DNA of 64,000 nucleotides from Mesorhizobium tianshanense (GTDB lineage Bacteria > Pseudomonadota > Alphaproteobacteria > Rhizobiales > Rhizobiaceae), in NCBI RefSeq assembly GCF_007830515.1, contig NZ_VLKT01000004.1:158389-222388 (forward strand), read 5' to 3'. The notes below the pieces were generated by a model that worked only from the letters and a program-made list of their open reading frames with translations, made no database searches and was not told the DNA's origin. Of the stretch, positions 50,238 to 59,844 are shown piece by piece. How positions within the stretch are numbered: the first letter of the stretch is position 1; every line of letters begins with the position of its first letter. The translations under genes were made by a program, and so were the position numbers.

Positions 50238-51473
50238 ATGAAACAGTTCGAGACGTCGCAAGACACCCCCGCCTCCCTTCGCTCTATCCCCAGCGGAATC
50301 TGGGCGCTTGGCTTCGTCTCGCTGCTGATGGATGTCTCGTCGGAGATGATCCACGCTTTGCTGCCGATTTACCTGGTGACCGTCATGGGGGCATCGATGG
50401 TGATGGTTGGCATCATCGAAGGCGTCGCCGAAGCGGCGGCCGCCATCACCAAGGTCTTCTCCGGAGCGCTGTCCGATTGGCTGGGAAAACGCAAGCTTCT
50501 GGCTGTCATCGGCTACGGTCTCGCCGCGCTCAGCAAGCCGGTCTTCCCGCTGGCCGCCTCGGTCGAATGGCTGGTGGCGGCACGTTTTGTCGACCGCATC
50601 GGCAAGGGTATCCGCGGTGCGCCCCGCGATGCGCTGATTGCAGACATCGCCCCGGCTCACGCGCGCGGCGCCAGTTTCGGGCTTCGCCAGTCGCTTGACA
50701 CGGTTGGCGCGTTCGTCGGGCCGCTTCTGGCGATCGGCCTGATGTGGCTCAGTGCCAATCAGTTTGTGACCGTGTTCTGGGCCGCTGTTGTTCCTGGCGT
50801 TCTGGCGGTTGCGGTGCTTCTCATTGCCGTGCGTGAGCCGGCTCGACCTGCAGACCTGCGCAAGGTGCGCGCGCCGTTGAGTCTGCCCGAGTTGCGGCGC
50901 CTGGGCTTGCCCTTCTGGCTCGTCGTTTGCGTCGCTACCGTGTTCACCTTGGCAAGATTCAGCGAGGCCTTTCTCATACTGCGCGCGCAGGACATGGGTT
51001 TGTCGATCGTTCTCGCTCCCCTGGTGCTCGTGGTCATGAATGTGGTCTACTCGCTTGCCGCCTATCCGGCCGGCGCGCTCTCAGACCGCGTCAATCGCCT
51101 GACCGTGCTGATTCTCGGCTTCTTGATCCTGATTGCTGCGGACCTTGCGCTGGCACTTCCTGAAAGCCTTGCCGGTGTAGCGCTCGGCGTGGCCCTCTGG
51201 GGCCTGCATTTGGGGCTTACGCAAGGGCTTCTGGCAACGCTCGTCGCCGATACCGCGCCACCGGAGCTGAGAGGTACCGCCTTCGGGATGTTCAACCTGT
51301 CAGGCGGGCTCGCGCTGCTGGCCGCGAGCCTGCTTGCAGGCATGCTCTGGGACGCTTTTGGACCGCAGATGACCTTCCTGGCAGGCGCGGGCTTCACGGC
51401 GCTGGCTCTCGTTGGTCTTGGCCTTGTCCGCTGGCGTGTGCCGGCACTTGGGCACAGTCGGAAGAAATCGTGA
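50238..51473 (+). CDS. MFS transporter
   Basis: 411 residues with 11-12 membrane helices. Loop 2-3 reads GALSDWLGKRKLLAVIGYGLAALSKPVF, the MFS G-x-x-x-D-x-x-G-x-R/K-x motif. ARFVDRIGKGIRGAPRDALIADIAPAHARGASFGLRQSLDTVGAFVGPLLAIGL is the motif seen in a widespread uncharacterised MFS group. Probably a drug or metabolite exporter in the inner membrane. ATG 50238 follows AAGGGCGGGA-type purines. No regulator adjoins it. Confidence 0.85.
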   Translation: MKQFETSQDTPASLRSIPSGIWALGFVSLLMDVSSEMIHALLPIYLVTVMGASMVMVGIIEGVAEAAAAITKVFSGALSDWLGKRKLLAVIGYGLAALSKPVFPLAASVEWLVAARFVDRIGKGIRGAPRDALIADIAPAHARGASFGLRQSLDTVGAFVGPLLAIGLMWLSANQFVTVFWAAVVPGVLAVAVLLIAVREPARPADLRKVRAPLSLPELRRLGLPFWLVVCVATVFTLARFSEAFLILRAQDMGLSIVLAPLVLVVMNVVYSLAAYPAGALSDRVNRLTVLILGFLILIAADLALALPESLAGVALGVALWGLHLGLTQGLLATLVADTAPPELRGTAFGMFNLSGGLALLAASLLAGMLWDAFGPQMTFLAGAGFTALALVGLGLVRWRVPALGHSRKKS

Positions 51474-51730
51474 CGACCAGTCATCCGAAACACGGTCTCC
51501 GATCGCATCGATGAAAGTAACATTGCTCCGCTTGCTTCGGAGACGTTGGAATCATCCACTCCGTCGTGAGGAACGTACCCTCGAAAGGATGTATTCGGTA
51601 CTCAAAGGACGAACTTATAATACCCGCCGGCGGCCTCTAAGCTTACTTTGACGCGCTCCGCCCAAACACGGCTCTCCTTGCTGAGTCGCAATGGGCGCAA
51701 CGCAAGAGATCACATCGCGGGGGCGACCAA

Positions 51731-52834
51731 ATGAGTGATTTCGACTTACGAAAGCCAAACGCTCTAAGCTTATTCCGGCTACTATTTGCGTCACTTGTTA
51801 TCATATCCCACTCGCAGGAACTTATAGATGGAAACTCTAATCGTGAAGTTCTGAAGAATATCTTCGGTACGTTGACCTCCGGCCAGGTGGCTGTTTACAG
51901 TTTCTTCTTCATTAGCGGCTTCCTCGTTCTCGACAGCGCCATGCGAAGCAGCATATACACCTTTATGTCCAGACGTGTACTTCGTATAGTTCCGGGATTT
52001 GTTGTAGCATACTTGATCAGCATTAGTCTGGTATTTTGGCTGGGAGGTGGTGACTTTGATGAACTCTCTCCGAGCCGGTGGGCGGCTAAGCTTTTCAAAA
52101 TGGCGCTCTTGCTGAACCCGGCGCAGGTAGGATCGGCGTTTGCCGGCTCCCATGCACCAGATGTTAATGGATCGCTATGGACTATAGCATACGAGTTTCG
52201 CTGTTATGTGCTTGTGGCAATCGTGGTATTCTGCGTCGGCCACGCCACGCTTGTCTTCTCGACCATCTCGGTTTTACTGGCAATCATGCTCGTTAGTTCC
52301 ATTTCACAAGGTGTCTACTTTCGCTACGATCTAGGAAACTTTGAGCCCATCGGTAACGTGGACGATGCCGTACGTTTTACGATGATATTTTCCATTGGGG
52401 CGTTGTTTCAGCTGCTCAAGGAGAATGTGAGGAGGAGCAATCGGGTAGCGCTTTTGTGCTGTATCCTTCTCATAGCAGGGATGTTCTCGGAACGGTTAGC
52501 GCCCCTCGCAGTGGGCGTGTTTGGAGGTTATCTGCTCCTGTATTTGGCGTTTCTAAACGAGAACAGCGTCTTAAATTCGATTAACCGAAGAAATGATATA
52601 TCGTACGGCGTGTATCTCTACGCATGGCCGGTTCAGAAGCTAATGATCATGTATGTTCCGGCAATCACGCCTATGCAGCTAACGATCTTGACCTTGCCTA
52701 TAGCAGTCTGCGCGGGCTTTCTCAGCTGGCATCTTGTTGAGAAACGCGCGATCCATATGCGGCTGCCGATCCTCCGCTGGCGGTCCGGCGAGCGAAACCG
52801 CGTCTATCCGACGGGCGGTCCATCGATGCAATAA
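51731..52834 (+). CDS. Acyltransferase 3 family membrane protein (OafA/ExoZ-like)
   Basis: 367 residues, 9-10 membrane helices, noticeably AT-richer than its surroundings. The start NALSLFRLLFASLVIISHSQELIDGN holds the R-x-x-x-A-x-x-V-x-x-x-H motif of acyltransferase 3, including the catalytic-type His. VNGSLWTIAYEFRCYVLVAIVVF and ISYGVYLYAWPVQKLMIMY are further family motifs. It should O-acetylate a polysaccharide or lipid-linked sugar at the inner membrane. First gene of the glycan locus. Its base composition suggests recent acquisition. Confidence 0.9.
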   Translation: MSDFDLRKPNALSLFRLLFASLVIISHSQELIDGNSNREVLKNIFGTLTSGQVAVYSFFFISGFLVLDSAMRSSIYTFMSRRVLRIVPGFVVAYLISISLVFWLGGGDFDELSPSRWAAKLFKMALLLNPAQVGSAFAGSHAPDVNGSLWTIAYEFRCYVLVAIVVFCVGHATLVFSTISVLLAIMLVSSISQGVYFRYDLGNFEPIGNVDDAVRFTMIFSIGALFQLLKENVRRSNRVALLCCILLIAGMFSERLAPLAVGVFGGYLLLYLAFLNENSVLNSINRRNDISYGVYLYAWPVQKLMIMYVPAITPMQLTILTLPIAVCAGFLSWHLVEKRAIHMRLPILRWRSGERNRVYPTGGPSMQ

Positions 52835-52839
52835 ACGAC

Positions 52840-53300
52840 GCGATTGCCCGGGCCTTGCGCTGAAGCCCTCGCGCCTGGCGTCTTCGAGCTCATTGTCACC
52901 TGTGGGCGGTGCGCATCTAGGACCGACCGCTTCGGCGAACACGCAGATGGTGTCGAACCTGTTGGGCCGAGCGCCCTGCTCAATCGCGGCAGCGCTTTGC
53001 GGCACCGGTTCAAATGCGTGGACGCGCCCTGCCGCCCCCACGCGGCGGGGCGCAATCGATGTCGTAAACATTGGTCACCTGCGTTCAGGTTCGATGCATG
53101 TGCTGCTGGACCGGCGGCTCGTAGGCGGGCCCCGCGCAAAATCTCGGTCGCCGCTCGCGTTACGATCCTGAGGCCACCCGCCTCGAACAGGTTGCGGAGC
53201 GTTACAGCTAGGTTCACTCCGGCCTCCTTCACTCCGCCCTTTGGGCTGGGTGCACCTGACGGCCGTTGGTGAAGAGAGCGGCGGGCCTGACGGGCCCATT
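52840..53300 (-). pseudogene. Remnant of a FkbM-family methyltransferase
   Basis: On the minus strand around 53055-52910 one frame reads ARRVGAAGRVHAFEPVPQ-like sequence (APRRVGAAGRVHAFEPVPQSAAAIEQG, then TICVFAEAVG). This is the FkbM SAM-binding segment 'aarlvgpxGrVhAFEPvP...vxxxxxAvg'. It lacks an intact glycine motif and C-terminal half, and a stop lies just upstream. A different frame at 53220-53110 reads GVNLAVTLRNLFEAGGLRIVTRAATEIL and may be another piece. The surrounding 590-base gap has no other gene. Confidence 0.5.
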
Positions 53301-53423
53301 CCAACCGACATGGTTTGGTCCGTAGACCGATACGGGTTGAGCGCTACACTGAGGATCGCCGCATGCGCATCACATCGGCCTACAAGCTGCGAGGCACTTG
53401 CGATCGCCGCCCACCGCTAAGGC

Positions 53424-54713
53424 TCAATGACTCACGATCTTTGTGGAAACATGGACCCGCTTGCCTGGGCGCAGTTTCTGATAGACGGACTTGAGCCGTT
53501 CTGCGCGCGCCTCCCACGAATACAGCTCGACGGCACGCTTGCGCCCTTCGCTTCCCATTTCGCTTGCCCGGACCGTATCCTCCAGCATCGTGATCAATGC
53601 CTGGGCGAGCTCGCCAGGAGCATCGACTTCGACCAGCATCCCGGTCCTGCCAGCTAGAATGGATTCACACATCCCGCCCACGCGCGTTCCCACCACCGGT
53701 ATCCCGCATGCCATGCCCTCCACGACCGATATTCCGAAGCTCTCGCTGAGGGACGGATTCACAACAATGTCGGCCTCATGGTACGTCGCTACGAGGTCCT
53801 TGTGGGGCACGTTACCCATGAAGTGAACTCGATCACGTAACCCGTGGCGCTCGATGAGTTCTTCTAAGTGTTCCCGATATTGGCAATTGCCCCAGCGATC
53901 GTAGAAACGGCTCAACGCGGTTACCCGAGGATCCGACGAGAGGCTGGTCAGGAAGTCCAGCGGAAGCGGAGAATGCGGCCCTGCGATCCGAAGTTCCACG
54001 TCCGCGAACCTGGCCGCAACCTCACTGAAGGCCTCGATCAGTGTGTGAAGCCCCTTCTCTGGCGACACCCGCCCAACGAACAGAATGACACGTCGGGTTC
54101 TGGCGGATGCGGAAGCCCGCTGCTCGCTCGGCCGAAAGTAAGAAACGTCCACGCCGTTACCGACAGTGGCAACGACGCCAGGATAGTCCGGGAATGCAGA
54201 ACGAAAGGTCGTTGCGATGTGGTCGCTTACGGCGACGACCGCATCCACCACCTTGAGCTGACGGGCCACCTGAGCGTGGTCACGCTGTGACAGCCACTCA
54301 CACTGCATCTCAAGCACGAGCCGATGAGATGAGTTGGCTGCCTTCAGTTCCCGGCACCACGCCCAGTAATTCATCACATGGACGATATCTGGTTGATCGA
54401 CGGCGAGGTAGCGACGAACCTTGTTACGATATTGCGAGTGGTCATCGGCCTTCCGATCCAGCCGCAACCAGCGCGCCAGACGCGGAAACTGGTGGATGAC
54501 CCGCTGCAGCGCGCGGTCACGCCGCGCCGGAGCCCGCCGCACCGCGAACGGCAGGTCCGCGGGCACCGTGTCGTCTCGATAATGCTTGCCATAGAGCGTA
54601 ATCTGCAGGCCTTCGCCGAGCCGCAGCGCCGTATTGTAGACGATCAGACCGATTGAGTTTTGAACAGGCGGAAAAAGTCTGTCGTAGGGCTGACCGACAT
54701 ATACGAGCTTCAT
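53424..54713 (-). CDS. Glycosyltransferase family 4
   Basis: 429 residues. The N-terminal domain starts KLVYVGQPYDRLFPPVQNSIGLIVYNTALRLGEG. The GT-B C-terminal domain has VILFVGRVSPEKGLHTLIEAF, a central VHFMGNVPHKDLVATYHEADIVVNPSLSESFGISVVEGMACGIPVVGTRVGG with the E-x7-E motif (ESFGISVVE), and an end typical of GT4. ATG 54713 has GGGGAG six bases upstream. It should add a sugar from a nucleotide-sugar donor to a lipid-linked glycan at the cytoplasmic face. Precedes no gene on its strand; the epimerase lies 23 bases upstream. Confidence 0.9.
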   Translation of the reverse strand: MKLVYVGQPYDRLFPPVQNSIGLIVYNTALRLGEGLQITLYGKHYRDDTVPADLPFAVRRAPARRDRALQRVIHQFPRLARWLRLDRKADDHSQYRNKVRRYLAVDQPDIVHVMNYWAWCRELKAANSSHRLVLEMQCEWLSQRDHAQVARQLKVVDAVVAVSDHIATTFRSAFPDYPGVVATVGNGVDVSYFRPSEQRASASARTRRVILFVGRVSPEKGLHTLIEAFSEVAARFADVELRIAGPHSPLPLDFLTSLSSDPRVTALSRFYDRWGNCQYREHLEELIERHGLRDRVHFMGNVPHKDLVATYHEADIVVNPSLSESFGISVVEGMACGIPVVGTRVGGMCESILAGRTGMLVEVDAPGELAQALITMLEDTVRASEMGSEGRKRAVELYSWEARAERLKSVYQKLRPGKRVHVSTKIVSH

Positions 54714-54736
54714 GTCACTCCCCACCGTCAGCTCGT

Positions 54737-55699
54737 TCAGGCGACTCTTCTAAGTGCAGGGCGGTCTTCCGGTCGGGAGAGGTGGTCGGCGAGGCGGCGA
54801 ATGCCCTCTTCGAGCGGCACCAGGGGACGGTTCAATATAGCCTTCATCTTGTTCGTGTCAGGACAGCGGCGCGTCATGTCGCCCTCCGCAAGGGGCGGTC
54901 GGAATTCCAATTTCGATGACGAGCCCAGCACTTCGATGACAAAGTCGGCCAGCTGTCGAATGCTCATTTCCACGTCGCTGCCAACGTTGATCACTTCGTT
55001 CTCGTGCGCGCGCGTTCGATGAACCGCGATGCAAGCGTCAACCGTGTCGTCGACATAGCAGAAGGTGCGGGTCTGAGAACCGTCCCCGTAAATCGTCAGG
55101 GGCTCGCCGCGCTGGGCTGCACGCACAAATCGCGGCAGAACGAAATCCTCGCTCTGACGTGGTCCGTAGGTGTTGAAGAAGCGAAAAATGGTAAATGGCA
55201 GTCCAAACTCACGCTGAAAAGTGCGCAGATAGACCTCTCCAAGATTCTTCACCACTGCATACGGCAGGCGTGAGTTAAGCGGCGTGGTGCTCTCGTTTTG
55301 AGGAAACTCGAAAGGCTCGCCATATACCTCCGATGACGAAGCGAAGTAGACACGCTCGACGCCGGTGTTCTTGCATAGCCTCAGCACGTTCTCGATACCG
55401 GTGATGTCGCGCAGCACGAGCAACGGATTTGCCAAAGTCCGCTGCACACCGACCACGGCTGCTAAGTGAAAGACGTGGGTGAAATGGAAGCGGTAGAACA
55501 ACGATGAGATGTCGTCGAAATCGTTCGCATCCGCCTTTACTACGGTCAGATTGCCCGCGTCTATTTGTACCTTGTCTCGACTTCCGGTCGACAGGTTGTC
55601 AGCGACGACCACCTGGGTCTGAGGTAGCTTGACCAACGCGCGAGTGAGGGCACTGCCGATATTGCCCGCTCCACCAGTTACCAGGATCGATTGCGTCAT
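54737..55699 (-). CDS. NAD-dependent sugar-nucleotide epimerase/dehydratase
   Basis: 320 residues, extended SDR. NAD motif SILVTGGAGNIGSALTRALV at 4-23, then FASSSEVYGEP with the catalytic Ser, and the YxxxK pair in LPYAVVKNLGEVYLRTF; FNTYGPRQ, GSQTRTFCYVDDTVDA and INVGSDVEMSI are the substrate loops. It resembles UDP-glucose 4-epimerases and UDP-glucuronate decarboxylases; the exact reaction is not decidable. ATG 55699 follows GAGGTGG. Operon partner of the GT4 gene. Confidence 0.88.
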   Translation of the reverse strand: MTQSILVTGGAGNIGSALTRALVKLPQTQVVVADNLSTGSRDKVQIDAGNLTVVKADANDFDDISSLFYRFHFTHVFHLAAVVGVQRTLANPLLVLRDITGIENVLRLCKNTGVERVYFASSSEVYGEPFEFPQNESTTPLNSRLPYAVVKNLGEVYLRTFQREFGLPFTIFRFFNTYGPRQSEDFVLPRFVRAAQRGEPLTIYGDGSQTRTFCYVDDTVDACIAVHRTRAHENEVINVGSDVEMSIRQLADFVIEVLGSSSKLEFRPPLAEGDMTRRCPDTNKMKAILNRPLVPLEEGIRRLADHLSRPEDRPALRRVA

Positions 55700-56018
55700 A
55701 ATCCACCTCAACCGAACAGTTTAATCGACTGATGCAATGTGCGTCCCTTCGCCAAACGCGGCATCTTCGATCTCGCGAGCGAAGGTGGCTCCCAGATCCT
55801 TAGGACGCTTGAGAGTTAAATGTGGCAGCGCAAGATTTATTTGACAACTTGGCTTGGGGTAAGCACTTCGGCTGTTCTCCCAATGGTGCAACCCATGCTA
55901 TTTTCAGCTCCGGGACTGGCAAAGCGCATACATTTTGCTGATTGCTGTGAACTGCTTCCCCGCGGTAATTGAGGCGATCCTTTATTGTCGACATTGAAGC
56001 GAAAGTTGCCAGCATCTC
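55700..56018. other. Divergent intergenic region in the glycan locus
   Basis: 320 bases between the epimerase (minus) and UDP-sugar dehydrogenase (plus). AT-richer than average, so it probably contains both promoters. I see no clear operator or small gene. Confidence 0.45.
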
Positions 56019-57359
56019 ATGCAGACTGCTCCAGACCTTCAGGACCTGGTTAACCGCATCCGGACGCGGGACTGCACCATTGGCATCATGGGCCTCGGCT
56101 ACGTTGGTTTGCCGCTCGCCATGATCTCGCTGGACGCGGGGTTCAAGGTCATCGGTTTCGACATCGACGCGTCTCGGGTTGCACTTCTTAACCGCGGAGA
56201 AACCGGCATAGATCATTTGCCTGGTGCTGCCATCAAGGTGGCTGTCGACAGCAACCGGTTTCGCGCCACCAGCGATTTCGCCGACCTGGGCGAACCCGAC
56301 GCGATCTTGATAGCGGTGCCAACGCCGCTTACCAAAAACCGGGAGCCGAACCTGTCGTTCGTCGAAAACAGCGCACGTGCGATCGCGGAGCGGCTGCGCC
56401 CTGGTCAACTTGTCGTTCTGGAGTCGACGACCTGGCCAGGAACGACGCGAGAGGTCGTGCAGCCGCTGCTCGAGGCGACGAATCTTTCTCTAGGAAAGGA
56501 CTTTTTTCTCGCCTATTCGCCCGAACGGGTGGACCCAGGCAACGATGTACACACCACCGCCACGGTTGCAAAGGTGATAGGCGCCGACGACCCATCGTCC
56601 CTACAGGTTGCCAAGGAACTGTACGACCAGATCATTGTGCAAACCGTTCCCGTGGCCTCCACCGCAACGGCAGAGGCTGTGAAGCTGACCGAGAACATAT
56701 TTCGCTCTGTGAACATTGCGTTGGTCAATGAGCTAAAGGTGATTTTTGACAGGATGGGCATCGACGTCTGGGAGGTGATCGAAGCCGCCAAGACCAAGCC
56801 GTTCGGATATATGGCGTTTTATCCAGGCCCAGGGCTCGGCGGGCACTGCATCCCGATCGACCCATTCTATCTGACCTGGAAGGCAAGAGAGTACGAAGTA
56901 GCAACGCGCTTCATCGAACTTGCCGGTGAAATCAACACGAACATGCCGCATTATGTGGTTGCCCGCCTTGTGGAGGCCTTGGACCAGCGAGCCAGCCGCG
57001 GCCTGAGCGGTTCGCGGATCTTGGTGATCGGGATGTCCTACAAGAAAAACGTGGGTGACACACGAGAAAGCCCATCGTTGAAGCTGATCGACATCATGGA
57101 GCGACGCGGGGCAGTCGTTGATTACCACGACCCCTATGTACCGGAAATACCCGGAACAAGAGAGTACGCCACCCTGGCAGGTCGCCGCTCTGTGGATATC
57201 TGCGCTAGCAGTCTGGCATCGTATGATGCCGTTGTCATCTCGACAGACCATGATGCGATTGATTGGCAGAACGTCACCAAGCACGCAAAGCTGGTGCTCG
57301 ATACCAGAAATGCTTGTGCGCGTAGCCAGTCACGCACCGACAACGTCATAAAGGCATGA
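56019..57359 (+). CDS. UDP-sugar 6-dehydrogenase (WbpA/UDP-glucose dehydrogenase family)
   Basis: 446 residues. NAD motif GIMGLGYVGLPLAMISLDAGFKVIGFDID at 22-50. AEAVKLTENIFRSVNIALVNELKVI holds the conserved Lys and Asn, and PGPGLGGHCIPIDP the catalytic Cys277. A C-terminal domain follows with ILVIGMSYKKNVGDTRESPSLKLI. The GLGGHCIPIDPFYLTWKA form is typical of UDP-N-acetylhexosamine dehydrogenases (WbpA/VipA) rather than UDP-glucose dehydrogenase (which has GxGGxCxPKD). It oxidises C6 of a UDP-sugar to a uronic acid for the surface glycan. Confidence 0.92.
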   Translation: MQTAPDLQDLVNRIRTRDCTIGIMGLGYVGLPLAMISLDAGFKVIGFDIDASRVALLNRGETGIDHLPGAAIKVAVDSNRFRATSDFADLGEPDAILIAVPTPLTKNREPNLSFVENSARAIAERLRPGQLVVLESTTWPGTTREVVQPLLEATNLSLGKDFFLAYSPERVDPGNDVHTTATVAKVIGADDPSSLQVAKELYDQIIVQTVPVASTATAEAVKLTENIFRSVNIALVNELKVIFDRMGIDVWEVIEAAKTKPFGYMAFYPGPGLGGHCIPIDPFYLTWKAREYEVATRFIELAGEINTNMPHYVVARLVEALDQRASRGLSGSRILVIGMSYKKNVGDTRESPSLKLIDIMERRGAVVDYHDPYVPEIPGTREYATLAGRRSVDICASSLASYDAVVISTDHDAIDWQNVTKHAKLVLDTRNACARSQSRTDNVIKA

Positions 57360-57560
57360 GCGGCCCGGCTTGCGGCACTGGCTTGGTCAACCTGCCATCG
57401 ACAACGTCGAATGGTTTAATACGTCGAGCGGTTGAATTCGTTCAGCGCATCGAATTTTCCCGGACTTGAGCGCCCGCGCACCGGTGTAAACTAAACAGGT
57501 GGTGCCGGACGAGGTCGCTACGGTTCATGCGGCGCGCCGGCCGATGCTCACCCCTCCCCG

Positions 57561-59843
57561 TCAGCGGACCTTTTGGTCGCCATCAGCATCCACGCCGACC
57601 GCGTCATTGCGCCAGACATGGATGGCTTCGAATGCGTCCCATGCGATCGACACGATGTCGAGATCCCCGTCACCGTCGAGGTCGACCGTCCTTGCTCCCA
57701 GATGGCTTTCCATCCCTTCGCCGACCAGCTGCTCGATGAACCGTCCTCCACCCAGATTATGCCAGCTTGAGAGGCGATGTGCGCCGCGATGCTCGCCCAT
57801 GATAAGATCCACCCTGCCGTCCCCAGTCATATCGGACACTGAAAGGCTGTTGAGGGAACCGCGCGTGGTGATTTCGTGTTGCTCCCAGTCGGAGGAGCTG
57901 TCGCCGGGGTTGTGCCACCAATACGCCTTAGCGCTGTCGGCTTTGCCATTTTCCTCGGTCACGACGATGTCCGCACGTCCATCGCCATCAAGATCGGCGG
58001 CCGCCACGCGGTCGGGATAGACCATTTCAGGAACTTTTCCAACCTGCCGAAGCTCCCAGTCTGGCGAGCCGTCACCTGGATTGCGCCACCATGCGGCCGT
58101 CTTTGCATCGCCGGTCGTGGCGACAAGGTCAAGTAGACCGTCGCCATCGATATCGGCGAATGCGATCCCTTCATCAGACGCTTCGACGCAGATGCGGGTG
58201 CGCGGCCATGGCTCGACTGTTGGATCGTCAGGAATCTTAAAATAGAAAACCCCACTGCCGCTCGAGACCGCCAGCTCCGGCTTCCCACCTTTTACGATCT
58301 GGGCTAGCGCATGGCCCTGAGAGCCGAGCTCATGACTGGCGGCGGGAACCTCTCCGATCCCGTGCACTTCAAAGCGGTGCGCTTCGATGTCCTCGGCATG
58401 GAGCCACACCAGGTGCAGCGCCCTGCCTCCACCGCGCTGTGCTATGACCTCCCCGCGCCCATCGCCATCGAGATCCAGGGCTGCAACCGCGTCCACACCC
58501 TCAGCAAGCCGGATCCGTTCCCATTCTGTGCTCCAGGCTTCGGACGGTTGACGGTACCAGAACGGACCCGAGATGATGTCTGTGCGACCATCACCATCCA
58601 TGTCGGAAAAAGCGAGCCCAAAGGAGCGGACATGCCCGTTCGTTATGCGATGATAGGTCCAGCGGTCGAGGCGGACCGATGCAGGCGGATCCAGCCGATT
58701 GATCCAAACTCTGACGGGCGGGTTGCCCACCCAGTTCGCCCCATAGATGTCGAAATCGCCGTCCCTGTCGACATCGGCGACGACGCCGTTGTGGAGACCC
58801 ACATCGTCGATCACTTGACGGGCCCAGCGCGTTCCTTGCCCGTCGATATTGTAATGGATCGCGAGTGTGCGCTCCTCGGTCGTATGCATCTGCCCGACCA
58901 CGACATCGTTGTCCCCGTCTCCGTCCATGTCGGCAGCCTGCAGCGTATGGGCGCCCGCGACAGATGGCTGGATGACATGGCGGATCCAGCGGCCCGTCGG
59001 TCCGGCGAGGGGCTGGAACCAGGCGACGTCGTCAGTGTGCTCCGAACTCGAAGTCAGAATGTCGGCGCGGCCGTCCTGGTCAAGGTCGGTGACGAGCGCC
59101 TTGAATGCAGGATTGAACGGACCAAGCTCGTAGCTGCGCCATAGTGCTGGATCGCGTGCTGCCGCTGCGCCTGGATTGGACGCCCATACTCCTTGCAGGA
59201 CGAGATCGACATCAGCATCGCCGTCAATATCCCCGATTGCCATTCCCTCTTCGCCTAAGTTGAAGGAGAACAAGCCCACGCGGGTCCAGGAACTGGGGCT
59301 TTCTTGGAAGAAAATCATCACTTCGCCAGGCGCCCGAACGACGATATCAACGAGGCCGTCCCCGTCGAAATCGGCCGCCTTGATGTCTTTGCCCCAGCCG
59401 CCGACTGCACCGATTTCCCGACGCTTCCAGCTGGGACCGTGGGTCGGGTTATCATTCGGCCGCGGGTTCTCGAACCAGACGAGATTGACAGCATCGGGCC
59501 CATCGGCCGTGACGATGTCGGGATCACCGTCCCCATCGATGTCGGCAAGCACGCCGTCGGTGGTGAACTCGACGTGGGGCTTCGCGATTACGGTGCGGAC
59601 CAGATCGGGCCACCGCCACCAAGACATCGCATCCTCGGGGAAGCCGCCAAGGACGAAATCCAGTCGATTATCGCCGTCTATATCGCCAACAAGCTTTACG
59701 TCTCCTGAATAGGGGGCAATCTCTTTGCGTTCAAAAACAAGACCCGACTCTAGCATTTCTTCGGGAGGTCCCTGTCCCTGAGCGGCGTCGCAACTTGCGA
59801 GGGTGCACCCGATCATAATGACCGCGATCAGGCGGCCACACAT
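57561..59843 (-). CDS. FG-GAP/VCBS repeat lipoprotein with 13 calcium boxes
   Basis: 760 residues. Lipoprotein signal GRLIAVIMIGCTLASCDAA with the lipobox LASC (Cys18). At least 13 D-x-D-G-D-G-type calcium loops follow at regular spacing, for example DIDGDNRLD, DIDGDGDPD, DFDGDGLVD, DMDGDGDND, DLDGDGRAD and DLDGDGDLD. The W-F/W-x-N-P motif (WFENPRP, WWRNPGD, WWHNPGD) recurs between boxes. This is the integrin-alpha-like beta-propeller pattern, exported and membrane-anchored. ATG 59843 directly follows the deacetylase stop and gives the signal peptide; upstream in-frame codons overlap that gene. A role in binding or displaying the glycan at the surface is inferred only from context. Confidence 0.85.
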   Translation of the reverse strand: MCGRLIAVIMIGCTLASCDAAQGQGPPEEMLESGLVFERKEIAPYSGDVKLVGDIDGDNRLDFVLGGFPEDAMSWWRWPDLVRTVIAKPHVEFTTDGVLADIDGDGDPDIVTADGPDAVNLVWFENPRPNDNPTHGPSWKRREIGAVGGWGKDIKAADFDGDGLVDIVVRAPGEVMIFFQESPSSWTRVGLFSFNLGEEGMAIGDIDGDADVDLVLQGVWASNPGAAAARDPALWRSYELGPFNPAFKALVTDLDQDGRADILTSSSEHTDDVAWFQPLAGPTGRWIRHVIQPSVAGAHTLQAADMDGDGDNDVVVGQMHTTEERTLAIHYNIDGQGTRWARQVIDDVGLHNGVVADVDRDGDFDIYGANWVGNPPVRVWINRLDPPASVRLDRWTYHRITNGHVRSFGLAFSDMDGDGRTDIISGPFWYRQPSEAWSTEWERIRLAEGVDAVAALDLDGDGRGEVIAQRGGGRALHLVWLHAEDIEAHRFEVHGIGEVPAASHELGSQGHALAQIVKGGKPELAVSSGSGVFYFKIPDDPTVEPWPRTRICVEASDEGIAFADIDGDGLLDLVATTGDAKTAAWWRNPGDGSPDWELRQVGKVPEMVYPDRVAAADLDGDGRADIVVTEENGKADSAKAYWWHNPGDSSSDWEQHEITTRGSLNSLSVSDMTGDGRVDLIMGEHRGAHRLSSWHNLGGGRFIEQLVGEGMESHLGARTVDLDGDGDLDIVSIAWDAFEAIHVWRNDAVGVDADGDQKVR

Positions 59844-59844
59844 G